DNA of 64,000 nucleotides, taken from assembly GCF_000237925.1 (NCBI RefSeq), contig NC_031502.1, positions 42,037,975-42,101,974 of the forward strand, given 5' to 3'. A program made the position numbers and the translations under genes. Source of the stretch: Schistosoma mansoni (taxonomy: Eukaryota; Platyhelminthes; Trematoda; Strigeidida; Schistosomatidae). Position 1 is the first letter of the stretch. Each line of letters opens with the position of its first letter. Shown piece after piece: positions 1-12,400 of this stretch. The notes beneath the pieces are model-generated. The model ran no database searches, was not told the DNA's origin, and saw nothing but the letters and a program-made list of their open reading frames with translations.

Positions 1-14
1 CCGAACATTCAATG

Positions 15-255
15 TTTCAGAAGGGGGTTTTGTGGAGATTTTTTTAGTAATTATATATAGTTGAGATCATAAATCAATTGAAGCTAAATTACCATGGAAA
101 ACATAGAAGCACTGGATGGCCGTTTCGTCATATTGTGGGACTCCTCGGCAGTGCGCATCCACGATCCCGCCTCGCGGTATTCAAACCCAGGACCTATCGG
201 TTTCGCGCCTGAGCGCTTAACCACTAGACCACTGAGCCGGCATCCAACGGTTTCA
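15..255 (-). repeat. SM-alpha-like SINE (tRNA-derived), copy A
   Basis: Read on the minus strand, this copy shows a tRNA-like head with an A box (GGCTCAGTGGTCTAG) and a B box close to GGTTTGAATAC. A relic hammerhead segment follows (CCGAGGAG ... GACGAAACGGCC), then a tail ending near TTTTCCATGG. SM-alpha elements are known schistosome pol III retroposons that carry a hammerhead ribozyme. Here the CTGATGAG core is changed, so self-cleavage is unlikely. Related copies lie at about 25147, 37535, 44330, 53264 and 56385. Confidence 0.75.
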
Positions 256-290
256 ACAAAATTTCTTTAGATTTGTTTTAATTAAAATGT

Positions 291-337
<47 letters not shown>
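291..337. repeat. (TA)n microsatellite
   Basis: An uninterrupted run of about 20 TA dinucleotides directly after the SINE. It lies in the intron that precedes the exon at 753. Confidence 0.95.
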
Positions 338-338
<1 letters not shown>

Positions 339-752
339 CCACGTCAATTTAAGTGATTTTATCAGAAGCTTACAACGTATCACTAACTAATTACTGCATA
401 AATCAAGTCGAATCATAACGATTGTTGTTGTATTTTTCTCTTGATCTGTCCATTAAAAAATGAGTTGGTATAAAATTCACACATCAGATATATTAAGCGA
501 ACAAAAAGCTATTTTCATATTAGTAAAATTAATCGGGAACACTTGTGGATGATCAATGGCAGGTAGCCACCGTAGTATCATTTTCACAAGTTTTATTGAA
601 ATTTTTACTTATCCGTACTAATAAAATCATTACGATAATCAAATATGCGGTAGTAAATAAAGAACAGGGATCTGTATGCGATTTGAATATTTACTATGTG
701 ATCTAATAATATAAATGAATGAATACAATTCTTTTCTTTTTTATTTTTTCAG

Positions 753-1502
753 ATTACTTTGTATTTTACATGTCCCTATTGTATTGAAAGAAAAAACAAT
801 CATTTGAATACTAATAATTCCAATCAGTCACTTCCAAAGACACTAGATTTGCCAACAGATGATCAGAAAGCCATTTCACCAAGTAAGCGTGCAATTGTCC
901 ATTGGGCGACATCTTTATCATCTCATCCCTACTTATTGTCTCCATCGTCTACAAAATCTAGAGACTTGAAGAAAGCAAGTGGTGTACATTGTGATGGGAG
1001 TCCTAGTTTAATACCCAAAGCAAATGTAACTGATGCATCCGGATGTCAAAACATTGGGGCACTCGATAAATCAAATAGTGTATTTTCACTAGGATCTTTA
1101 CCATCATGTTCAGCTGTCAGTAATCATGATCGAGATGTCAGTTCAGATGAAGAAGAATATGATGACGATGATGACAATTACGACAGTGAGGAACACTACA
1201 ATGATTGTAATATTCATGTGGAGCACAAAACTACTTTCCCCGTTACTACCACTACTTCCCTATTGCGAAATACTAACAGTTCACCATCTTTATTGGCTCA
1301 CAAAAGGAATTTTTCGTTAAGACATAGAACAGAAAAATTAAACACATCAATTAAATCAAATCAATCCGTTACTGATGTGATAAAAACGCCTAATAAAGTG
1401 GAGCTGACAAAACCAACTACTCCTGTTGTCCACTACTTTGTAAAACACCCACAATTGAGACGTCAATCATCAGAGGTTACATTAAATCATTCAGTTAGTT
1501 GA
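753..1502 (+). CDS. Terminal coding exon of an unrecognised host gene
   Basis: A strong 3' splice site (pyrimidine tract, then TTTTTTCAG at 744-752) opens a frame that stays open to TGA at 1500-1502. The exon begins ATT ACT TTG; there is no initiator ATG, so this is an internal-to-terminal exon and not a whole gene. It encodes about 249 residues. Near its start is a single CPYC motif. The middle has an acidic run (DEEEYDDDDDNYDSEE), and the rest is rich in Ser, Thr and Asn with scattered basic patches such as LRRQSS. No transmembrane segment or known domain is visible. The composition suggests a largely disordered tail of a regulatory or nuclear protein, but that is inference. Upstream exons lie outside the window or were not found in 256-752. 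Confidence 0.7.
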   Translation: MTLYFTCPYCIERKNNHLNTNNSNQSLPKTLDLPTDDQKAISPSKRAIVHWATSLSSHPYLLSPSSTKSRDLKKASGVHCDGSPSLIPKANVTDASGCQNIGALDKSNSVFSLGSLPSCSAVSNHDRDVSSDEEEYDDDDDNYDSEEHYNDCNIHVEHKTTFPVTTTTSLLRNTNSSPSLLAHKRNFSLRHRTEKLNTSIKSNQSVTDVIKTPNKVELTKPTTPVVHYFVKHPQLRRQSSEVTLNHSVS

Positions 1503-4500
1503 TGAATATGTTTAAATGTGTGTATTTTTTGTGTGCAATTACTTTATAATTTTGTACAGAAGTGACTGCACCAATTCGTGTTTAAAGTTAACAATGAAAA
1601 CTAAAAGGTGATAGCACATATGTGTATCTGACATCAAATCATTTATTTATCAAGAGACATATCAAGAAACATAATATTATTTTGAATGGATTCTTTATCT
1701 TATCAAAATGTATTTTATTAATTTGTATGCTTTTATACTTGTAAATATTTCACTGTTTTCTTTTGTTTTTGTATATTTAATTAACTTCCCTATACTGAAA
1801 CCGACTTTTCTGTGTATAGGTTTTGTTCCTCAAATTGTCAAGTGAAGCACACATCACTCGATTTCATCAGCAGACATTTTCTGTGCTTAGCGTGACTGGA
1901 ACAAAACGTCATTGTATATTGAAACGTAACACTATAACTCAGTATCAATAGCTTCATTATATTATAGAGGAATATTATCCTCGAGCTAACTCTCGATAAA
2001 ATATAATACTATATTATCTTGCTTTTCTCGTTATTTTTAATATTAAATGAATATATCAATATTCAAAATGATCTAATCTAGTTATGTTTATGGCTCTGAA
2101 GTACACCAATAATAAGTTGACGGGTTATTGAATCGACAATATCAAAAACCAAATACTAACTCAACTCTTTAAGAAATATCAACTTCTGTATATGGCTTCA
2201 AACCTCAGTCAACCAAGTTATTGCTAAATCTAAGAGTAGTAGTATACCTGAGGTGTGGTGCTTCACGTCTATTACAGCAAGTTACACAATCAGTCTCCAT
2301 TTTTAAATATACAGTTAGCAATCCAGTTTAATTGTTCCTTTATTTGTTTCTTCCAGGTGCTCGGAGGGTCGTTTATTGAACTATTTTTTATTCAGTAATA
2401 TTTTCAACCACTGCTACCCTTCTCGTAGTGTATGTACGACATTTTCTAATCATGAGGTATACTTAGTCTCTCAGTTCCAACGGCTATGTGAACGAGCTCC
2501 TGTACACCGATCAGTCTGAGCTTTCATAATATCTTTGGCGTTAAGTAGGTAACTCCTTCCTAAGAGTTTGACGACTTGTAGTTCCATTAGTGTGTATACT
2601 ACTCACCTTAAAAAAACATGGTAACGGACTGGATTTTGCTCTCTGGTTAAATGGAAACTGAAGGATAGGAAAAGTCTCTAGTTTCTTTATAATCAAAATT
2701 AAAACAGTTCGGACATCCCATCTTGACCAGAAAGACCAAGCATATAGTTGCCCACGCAGAGAATGTGCATGCCGAGGTAGGATAACATGATCTCCAGACA
2801 GCAGTGAAATATGTTAGCAACCTAAACTAAAGGTTTAAAAAACATCAGTTGGTATGGGAAGCTTTTACTAAATTAAAAGATAGAAACATCCCTATGAGTT
2901 TCAATTATGAGTGCGAGAGCTTATATGTAAACTCACATGCCATGTCAAATTGTATTCTCAATGTTTAGTCTTTTTCGTCGTCATAAGTAATAAAATTATT
3001 TCGACTCTTGTTATCCATTATGGTGATTTCACCTCGTCTTGCTGATATAATATGGCAGCCTAGGCCATTGCATATTAGTGTCACGCTCTCCATCGAATTT
3101 AGCTTACAGTCTAGTTATCATATATAGTATCGAGAAACGACAGCGAGAGATTCAAATGATGGATCGCTATTTTAAACCAATCAAAAAGACACGGTTATAT
3201 AATTGGCAGTCATCAAGCACAAATCTCATCTTCATTCATGGATGGTGGGCGTCATCCAAGAATTATATTTCTCGACGTAGCTACCCATGGACTTAAGACA
3301 CCCAATCTGTCGGTGGCTCACCGGAGGTGACTAAATCCCTAGTTATAGTAACTATAGCACGCAAAACTACAAACACATTATATCTAACACTACTAATAAC
3401 TATCCCATCAGGAAATTCTTATACAAACCATCAGCATATAAATCGGCTGTCAAACTGAAGCCCAAAACAGGTGTCGCGACGCATTAATAGGTGCGATTTC
3501 CTGAAACTCGGCAAGCGTTAATTCTTGAAATGACTGGTCGGAAAGTAGTGTTTCAGTCTCGTTGCTAAGAAACTCCCCGCAAAAGTTCAAGACGTTTATG
3601 CAGCAAACATCTTAATTCACGTTTTCGAAATAAAAAGTCCAGAAAATTTACCAGTTAGGAGAGTTAATGTGTGTTATTTATACTAAACCACGCCGTGATG
3701 CTCTGTTGATTGACATAAGAACATGCTTAGATTGATCAGCTAAACCCATGATATCAGTTCATGAAGTCATTGGACTTTATGACAAGTTATGGATAAAAAA
3801 GCAAGATCCCATCCCCTCATGCTAACCGTACAAGTAGGCGCTCCTGGTACGAATGTGACTACGTTCGATCCTAATCATTACACTATGTACACCACTCACA
3901 TCTCCATTCCACTGATTCCTCCGAGTGTTTCATTGCTGGTGGGAAACACACTGTTATTTTCCTGCTAGCCGTGCTAACATCAGGTTTGGTAACTTGGACC
4001 AATACACATTGATGAATACAAGTTCTGTCACTTTCGCGTCATTCAGAAACAAAATAACCGGACCCATCCATCTCAGGACGAGGCCATTTCTTCCACATAT
4101 ATAAGAAACCAATACATCAGTTAGATGAAAGGTAGGCCTAACTCACTTATTTGGTCAAAAGACTGACCTGACATTAAGTTACGAATCTTCACTACTTTTT
4201 TCAAGAATGATTTTCAAAATACTGTTGATGTTTGAAGAACTCGTCCTTAAGAATCAGTTAAACTGTCCATTGCTAAGAAACTAGATCCATCATCGCAAAA
4301 GGAATATTTAACTCATTTGTACAGATGGAGAACTGAATTACAGTTCATCAGTAGTTTTGATTGTGAACCACAGAAACATGCCATACATCCATCCATATTA
4401 AGACTTTCCGAAGATATAGTTGGACCCATTCGCTATACAATCTGAATCAGTGTTCCAACGTCAGCGGCCAGTTCAAATAAGCTGTATTTGATTTCGTATT

Positions 4501-4639
4501 TAGTGGGGGCGTTCATAAAGTCGACCACTCAGCAACTTCAGATCACTTAAACAGGATTTCTTAACATAAATGAGGTGCTGAGTTGGAGGGTAAAAGCACA
4601 CAGAGTGGGAATAAAAGAACCATGTACTGTAAAGCAAAA
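1503..4639. other. 3' UTR of the preceding gene, then non-coding DNA
   Basis: The first few hundred bases after the stop are AT-rich and probably 3' UTR; no clean AATAAA is close by. Beyond about 2000 I see no credible exon. A weak copy of the CTTGGACC repeat (see 37335) occurs near 3965-4010. The rest is unassigned, probably decayed repeats. Confidence 0.4.
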
Positions 4640-5515
4640 TCTGTATGTTACCAGGTGGTAGTGAATATGGTGAAAACGAAGCAGAAACAATTTCTTCGAT
4701 GGTTAGAATCATATTTGTGTGAGCTGGGATACTGCATGGATGTCTAAATCGAAGCGGATATTTTCCGGTCTTCTGATCGCCTTCAGCAGCGGCTAGCATG
4801 TTCAGGATGGGTTTCTCTCTCTTAATGTAAAATGTTACTTCAGGACTGGTGCGGGTCAAGGCCTAAATTAGTGATAGGGAGTGAAGTAGTTGGGTGTATC
4901 GATCAATTTACTTATCATGGAAGTCTCATCAATCCCAGTGGATTGATGTATAATAAAATCTCGGCACGGATTTAGGAAGTGCGACTGGGGTTCCTTAACT
5001 TGCGCCGTGTTGTGGATGTATGTCTGGTGACCAAAGAGCGTATATATTGTACAGCTATCCGTCCAACTGTACTTTATAGCTGTGTCTGTTAATATAGAAA
5101 ACATGCTCAGGCTGCAGAGTCTTGATCAGACGAGTCTTTAAAGAAGTGCTCACGTTTCATCGAATGACCGAGTGAGCAATATCGACGTTAAGCTTAGGGT
5201 ATGTGGAAAGGGTGGCAAGTCGGTTGGCGTGGTTCATTCACTAAGGTGGTTGGGATATATGTTGCATAATCCTAACCACTGCCTAACTTGATGGATGATG
5301 CTTACTAGAACAGTATATTGGAAGACTAGGAGCAGCCTAACCAAAACGTGACAACAATCCATGAAGTCATTGAATACCGATCTGAGCCGAAGTGATAGAT
5401 ACAGAATACCTCGTTAAGGTCCGCATGACAGCCGTGATCAGTGGTTGGAGACTTTTGGTGGAATGTTCCACAACCGGTTACAATGTCGCAGATGCATTTA
5501 CTCTATCTTCCTTAC
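4640..5515 (+). mobile_element. Decayed LINE, 3' end of reverse transcriptase ORF
   Basis: Across several frames the translation gives the C-terminal part of a non-LTR reverse transcriptase. Recognisable pieces, in order, are SKCKMLLQDW-like at about 4815, GSEVV...FTYHGSL at about 4880, a region resembling IYCTAIRPTVLYS at about 5040, SLRWLGYMLHNPN at about 5240, and a terminal GP(H)D..DQWLETFG...RCI motif at about 5425-5500. This order matches the 3' end of a trematode LINE family (RTE/CR1-type placement not certain). Many stops and frameshifts show it is old. The 5' part (EN domain and RT core) is missing or unrecognisable. Confidence 0.7.
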
Positions 5516-8500
5516 GATCATGAATCCCAGCATCTCTTCATAAATATTTTTCTATTCTGTCTTTTCTAACCATATTTATAAGGTGTAGACACTCTTTTAT
5601 TATTGCTAGTAAATTATTTTGATATTTTTCATCTCGTCGTACTAATATAGCATGGAAACTTGGGGTAACGCATTATTGTGCCAGGTTCTATGTTGATGAT
5701 CTTTGTTTGTTTATGAATAGCTCAAACTAAAATGTTCGGGGCTATATCTGAATAAATTATTTCAATAATATAATAAGACAAATGTAAAATCTACTTCCGA
5801 AAGGATTTTAACTATATAATAACTCAGTTTTTGACCAAAATATCTTTCCAAACGTAAAAACGAACTGATTAGAAATGTTCAGTATTTATTTGAAAAAGGA
5901 ATATACAATACAATTATTGGTCAGTAAAAAAAGTTCACTTGAAATGTAGTTACACGTGCAAAAACCCCATGAATCTAAATGTAGAACCAATAAAAACTAG
6001 TCAAGAGACGCTAATATGTTGTACATAAATTATAACTCTTCCGACTGGTGTAATTCTGAAATAAAATAAGCAAGAAATAATATCAATAATAATAATAATA
6101 ATATCAATAATATTAAACATCAATTACTTTCATGTATCAATAAGAAAAAGAACACCAAGCTTGTAGGAATTAATTAAAAAACGACTATTTATAAGTGTAC
6201 GGAGTTGTTTCAGTGACTAGGACACCCTAAACTTCCAAAAGGTTTATGGATTAGACTTATATTTCAACCATCGATTATTAAAATTACAGACGAACTACCT
6301 GGTTTATGCCTTACAACTATGAATGCAAAATTAATTTAAACAGAGAAGCAACAACAACTTTTGTGGAATAAAGTGGATTCATTCTATTTCACAGTTTTTC
6401 ATCAGCTGCATACAACTTTAAGTTACAAAGATTGATATAATTATTAACAAGTGTTTGATATGCTTTAGTTTATGAAGTTTAGATAGACGTTCGACACGTA
6501 ACTAAAATCAATATAACAGGACACAAAGCGTATGAATAAACATAGACCGATATGTTGCAAAATAATAATCCAGAGTAGGATAGGTGTAGAAAAAGAAATG
6601 ACTGATTCAGTACAACATAAGCAAATTATTCATATATAATAATGACTGCTGGGCGATACATGCATTAAGCTTTATAGGTCTATACAATAAGGTAAAAATT
6701 AACAATGAAATATAATTTTCTAAGTCCTGAGTTACTATACATTGCTTGTAAATATTTGATCACCTATCTACACTTTGAAATCGAAAGAGACAATTAATTG
6801 ACAATTTGGCAAGTGGATGGTGGGAAGAAACGTACAAAAAACACAATATTTTTAGGATTAATTTCAACTGATTATTTTTTTAGTTTAAGGGAATACTAAC
6901 TTCTTTAAGTTAAACGTTGAAAAAACTTGTAATGGTCCTGTATCAAGTAAATTATTGCATTTAGGGGTTTACTTCACTGATAGATAATCTTTAAAGCCAC
7001 ACTGGGTATCCATGAGAATACGAGTTTACAAATTTGTATGATGTTGAAAGCACATTAAAAAATTATGGTGGTTACGAGTCTACAAAATTGATCCTTGACT
7101 ACTAATAATGTCACAAACATTCGTGCATTCTAGAAACTTTTAGGGGGTAATGCTGAACACGTATAAAAGGTTTTGTATGATATCAACAGTATTTTGAAAA
7201 TGCAAGGAGACAATCTTAGTTCAAACCTGGTGAATGTTTGGGTTGATTTGGAGATTTTTCATTCAAGCACCCTGAAAAACAAAATATGCCAATTCGTTAG
7301 TTTACCGAAAGATTAAGTCGCAGGAGCAAAACTAAGACTAGCAGATCGGTTAAACGTACACGTTGAAACTTGGTATAGTGCCACTGATTTAAGAAAATGA
7401 TAAGAAAAAAATCAATAAACTGAGCCAACTGATCCCCGTACTACATTGGAATTTTCTCCAAGTCCATTATTACTGGGTTTTTTCTTAGTGACTTCATATT
7501 GTCGACATAGTTTCACGTTGAAAGTTTAATACAATGGTGTGCAGCACTTTACCTTATGGTAAACTCAAGCCGCAAAAGTTTTGTCATATTTAAAGTTATC
7601 ACGAACATGGTCAAAAACACACTTAACACACAATTTAGAAACAATTTAGATAACGCGTGATACCATTTTACCCCGTGACTACTTGACTTAGTTATTGTTT
7701 CAAAAGTTGATTTGAAGTATCATGTCACGAATATGTTTAAAGTGAAATCTTAGCTTTTCGCCTGAAATTTATTCATACCGAACGAATCAACAACATTTGA
7801 AAATATGTCTTGATGGCAACTCGAACCGATGTACGTACGTACGAAGTTCTACGTTGTAACCGACTGACTGACTTGATGAACAGCAGTCATGTTTTTAATC
7901 GAGTCTGTCGTATTATTTTGTTAAAGGGAAATGTTGTATTGTGGCGTGAAGGAAATGCTAAGTTATTGTTATCGAAAGATTTTAGTGGTCACGATTGGCA
8001 ACTGCATGGAGTGAGCAGTATGTGAAACGCGAGTTAACCAGACGAAAATATGGATTTATGTACTTAAAGGCAAGTTTTCCATCGTGGGTTTATAGCAGTC
8101 GGTAAGTCTAGCACGAATTAATGAAATAACTTTAACTTGATATCTGTAAGAAAATGTTTACTTAGCATTATATACAAACCTTTCATGATGAGCTGGTACT
8201 TACAGGTGATTTTTATTTTGTAAAAAAAGATAACTTTGGATTTCCAAATTTTGTAGAAATCTACATAAGTGAAGTTTAGTGGTTTCTAAATGTTACAAAA
8301 GCGTGTAATATATGGTAGTTTATTTACTCACTCAAGTTCCGAACCTTTCCTTGACCAACATGATTTTGGCAGCGACATAATATCCCTTTCTTTCACACAA
8401 TATACGTAGTTAATAATTTGGTGATTTCGTGCATTTGATTTAGAACTCGGTGGCATTAAACGAAACTAGGTCATATTTCACTGACCGGGGAATTTATCAT

Positions 8501-10680
8501 TTTACTTGAAATATAAAGTAAAAGTGCATACTCAACTCCATAAAAGGTTATATAAATGTCACATATGAGAAACATTTTGTTGAGACTGATCATCACGAAT
8601 AAACAAAAAATTCACGTTTAAGAAAAAGTGCTAACCTTGAGAAGATTTGTCTAGAACATTTTCACGGCAAAGGTAATCATAAAGATTTATATCTTGATTG
8701 CTGTAAAACCATTCTTCTATAATGTCTTGGTATTCATTGACAAGTGGGATACACTTCTAAATTAAGCACTACTCAGTAGACTTACCTCCTTGAATAAGGT
8801 TGTTACTTCTACTGATGGTTTATCCCACAGCTCAAAAGGGACATCCAGCTTCACATCAACGCCACGGTTTCTATCAAGATTAAGGAAGCATTAAAAGAGA
8901 CATACACCAGTTCCGTAAGGGATTTCATCGTCTGGGGTGTACCTTTATCAAATCTGCTACTGTCTTGACGCTCTTTATGAACTTTGTATTGAAGTAACCT
9001 GCTGCAAATAGGAGGATCTTCCAGAACTTCATAAAGTCTAAGTTCTCTAATAAGTGATAAAGTAAACCAAGGTAAAGACCAACGATGTTTCATATTTAAC
9101 CTTCTTTGAATCCCCTTGGACAGATCTCACGTTCAGAGCATCACTTGACTTGGTTTCTTGAAGACGAGACAGAATTTCTGTTACAAGTAACTTGCAAACT
9201 ACACTTTAGACCAAATCAGTGCCCAACCTTCACATTTAGATGGTAAGATGACATCATTCACAATTTCCCCTCTAACAAACGTAAGAAAGACCAGCAAGGA
9301 GAAGAGATGTAAAATCATGACAAAAACACTGCTTTTCTATCAATTATAAAACCGCTTGGGACGGTTAAATCAGAGATTATAGTGTGTATAGCTGGTGCTA
9401 GGAGTCTAACAAGCTGACATAAGACTGAAAAATAACAGAAAAAAAAAGTCAACAACTTACAAAGCATACGGAGACATAAATAAAAGCATTAATACAAGCC
9501 CACAAAACCACACATGAAAGTCTAGAACATACTTGAAACCAACTAGTGAAATAAGATGATACATTATTTTTTTGGGAACGAATCCAGACTTTTTTTATTA
9601 ATCAGGAACCATAAATCTAGATATTAGTCGAAAAGGTCTAAATATGCAGTCGTGCTGCAGAAATGTTCCGAACAGAATAATACTATTCTGGTTCATAACG
9701 ACACAAAATAGTGTAGTTATTAGCTATATGAAAACTTAAGTAGCATTTTCTTAGGAAACAAAGTGTTACATTACAGGATTTTCTTAATGCGCGTGGAAAT
9801 TTAAGGAAAAGTTCCCACTTTACGGTGATTTCAGATAAATTTTAAGCAATAATCCAAAGACTGGGCTAATTATAGATTTCTGCCACATTTTCTTAGAACC
9901 CATTCATAGACTTGATCAGGACTGTTCCGAAATTGGTCAATTTCGTCTTAAAGTTGGGTGCTTGAGTACTTTAAATTCTGGACCAAGTCTGGGTTAAGAC
10001 TCCATGGTTTCACCGAAAGATCTGTGGTAAGTTCGGGTGTAGCCTATGCTTTATCATGGACGGGCGGATGATGTACGTAACATTTCAAAACTAGCTTTCT
10101 GATCCTTCTCTGTAGTAGATAGAACTATCTGGCAAAGATTACTGTAAGTCTTACGTAACGTGACAATAATCATACAGAAATACAACCGCACTAGGCCGGC
10201 TGATTTACAACGCATTTCTTAATTTGTTGATGTGTACCGTCTGATCGGATGTACATCCAATTCATAAGTAACGTACGTTGCTTCGAACATACGTGGGAAG
10301 TGTATGACTTTTCATATTGTTATCAATATAATCCGATTATTGTCTAGTAATGAAAGTATAATACCACCACGGAGAACCAGGCCCTTTGTCGTTATTTTGA
10401 GAAAGTGACTGGTTATAAATGTAAAGAAGGAAATTAGTACAACCCACCCCATCATCTTGTGTAAACCTTGAACTTGGTATCGTTCCCGCCAAAGGAGTTA
10501 GCGTTCTTTATGTTTTCGTTTAGCTTCATAGGTATGAAGACATGATGAAGTGTATCTTCAATTCAAGAACCTCTGTATTAGGTGGAAAAATATATCATCT
10601 GCTTATTCATATTTCAGGAGCCTGAAGGAACGTTAACTGAAAAATGGGTTTCAATCTAAAATTTATTAAGCAGATGTAAG
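5516..10680. other. Non-coding, AT-rich, probably decayed repeats
   Basis: No convincing exon or RNA gene. It holds a short AAT run (about 6086-6112) and two members of the CTTGGACC...ACGTTGTAGCTGACTGACTG repeat (weak at 5650-5700, clear at 7803-7880). An open frame of 80 codons on the minus strand at 8851-9093 has no recognisable motif and no splice context. Confidence 0.4.
7803..7880 (+). repeat. Short dispersed repeat, CTTGGACCGATG family
   Basis: Shares the block (A)ACT(T/C)G(G/A)ACCGATG ... TCCTACGTTGTA(G/A)C(T/C)GACTGACTG with 37335-37395 and, in part, with 52783-52801, 5650-5700 and 3965-4010. The family is not identified. In two places it sits close to a SINE or an assembly gap. Confidence 0.5.
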
Positions 10681-10687
10681 GAAATAT

Positions 10688-10945
10688 TTGCTCCTCGGGA
10701 TTTGCATCTATGAAGCTGGAGTGTGTTATTCGTTACTGAGGAACATCACCCTTGTTGCGTTTTTAATAGAAACCAGCGGATTAAGTAATTTGGTTAATGA
10801 TGGAAGTGGTCTGAGAGTAGCGCTTCAAGTAATCCCTCTTGGTAACTACAGAACTAAAGTAGCTGCCCAGTTTTCTTTTGAAAGATTTAAAAAGGATCTC
10901 ATTAATACAGCTTATGGTAATGAGTTACATAACTTCTTGTTTTGA
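10688..10945 (+). other. Unassigned 85-codon open frame
   Basis: An open frame that includes a stretch resembling protein (residues about 30-80: LSNLVNDGSGLRVALQV ... FERFKKDLINTAYG). It has no ATG start and no clear splice acceptor. It lies just before the Gypsy fossil, so it may be a decayed piece of a mobile element or a pseudogene. No family is recognised. Confidence 0.2.
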
Positions 10946-11214
10946 ACAGCTAAGAATTTTGTACGATTTTTAATGAGAGTTCTTTCCTGTTCTAATGTAA
11001 TGGATGCCCTCTTGAGAGTAAATTGTTGCTGAAACTTATTAGCGGTCTCTTCGGGTAGAGAAAGCCATGTGAGTTGTGACACATCTTGGCCACATCTCTC
11101 CTGATTCTCCTGTATTGCTTGTCAGTGTAGCGGTAAATGAATCCCCGAAATCCATAGCTCTGTAAGTCTTCGACATTTGATGCTGACCGCACAAGTTTGA
11201 ATGGACTCATCTAC

Positions 11215-12400
11215 CGAAATGCATGTTTCTTGTGAGACCTTTAACAGGCCAATTTCGTGGAAATGCGGTATCCATCAATTTGAACGATACCGCGAAAAAA
11301 GCATCCTTCGCAGTTAAGGAACTAATCTCCAAAACAACCGTGCTCGCACACCAGGACACAGAAGCAACCATTATTATCGCAGTAGACTCATGCGGCTCAG
11401 CAATCGGAGGAGTCTTGCAACAATGGGTTGACCACACCTGACAACCTTTGGAATTCTTCTTGAGACGGTTGCTAAACACTGAATCAAGGTACAGCACTTT
11501 CGGTAGGGAACTCCTGGCTACGTATTGTGCTGTAGGAAACTTTCAACACTATCGAAGGCCGGGAATTCACCCTGTGCACCAATCAAAATCCTCTTACTTT
11601 CTCTTTTAGTTCATCTTCAGACAAGTACTCACCTCGAGAGTCTCGACAACTGGACTATATTCCGCAGTTTGTTTCAGATATACAACACATTTATGGAGCA
11701 AACAGTGAAGTTGCAGACGCCTTGTCCCATATAACTGCCAAGACATCAGCCTTACCAAACTCGTCCATTTTCAAGAAGAAGACACTGATCTTCAGCAGTT
11801 ATCTTCGACAACCCTGAAACTACATGTAAAAAACGGTTGGGGACAGGTAAAAAACTTACGATGTGACACATCTACAGGTAGGGAACGTCCAATTGTGCCG
11901 AGACTCTATTGGCACGTCGCCTTCAATACGTTGCACAAACCTTATCCAGGTGTTCGTGCAATCATCAAGATCATAGCAGAACAATTTTTACTGGCCTGGT
12001 ATGAATAGAGAAATGAGGGAGTGGGCACACTCCTGTGTAAGCAGTCAGAAATCTAAGGTGGATAGGCACAAAAAATGTCCCTTTGGCTCGTTTACAACTC
12101 CCGATGCTCGTTTCAACTATGTTCATCCGGATTTTGTTCAAATGGATACTCTTGTCTCTTAACATGTGTGGACCGTTTCAGTCACCATGGTAGTGAGGGT
12201 AATTACTCTGTTTGTTACTTTTCGACTGTCTCAACTTTTGGTGACTAAATTCGTCCTTCCTTCAGTTCTGAAAGGAAAGACAGTAACCGGACTTTTACAT
12301 CATCAAGATTGCTTTCCTACTTCTCAGACGTAGATTCCAGGGAACAAACAGTTTGACGGTTATGCCTAAGTTCAAAGTTTATACTCTTTCTTGATCTACC
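11215..12400 (+). mobile_element. Gypsy (Ty3) LTR retrotransposon fossil, pol fragment
   Basis: Translation shows, in order, the end of a Gypsy reverse transcriptase/RNase H tether (PLTGQFRG; VDSCGSAIGGVLQQ), RNase H (TESRYSTFGRELLATY), and then an integrase zinc-finger and core region (FYWPGMNREMREWAHSC; the DARFNYVHPDFVQMD block). This order is diagnostic for Ty3/Gypsy pol. Neither gag nor LTRs can be seen next to it. It carries many breaks and is old and inactive. Confidence 0.85.

Noticed and set aside
181-245. tRNA gene from the A and B boxes (also at 25270, 37690, 44390, 53330, 56530)
   Set aside because: The boxes belong to SINE copies. No good cloverleaf can be formed and the flanks are SINE sequence.
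8851-9093. 80-codon minus-strand frame as a gene
   Set aside because: It lacks motif, splice context and composition typical of coding sequence.
10992-11210. Minus-strand frame with RYTDKQYRRIRRDVAK as a host gene
   Set aside because: Short, no start or splice sites, and directly next to a Gypsy fossil. Origin unclear.
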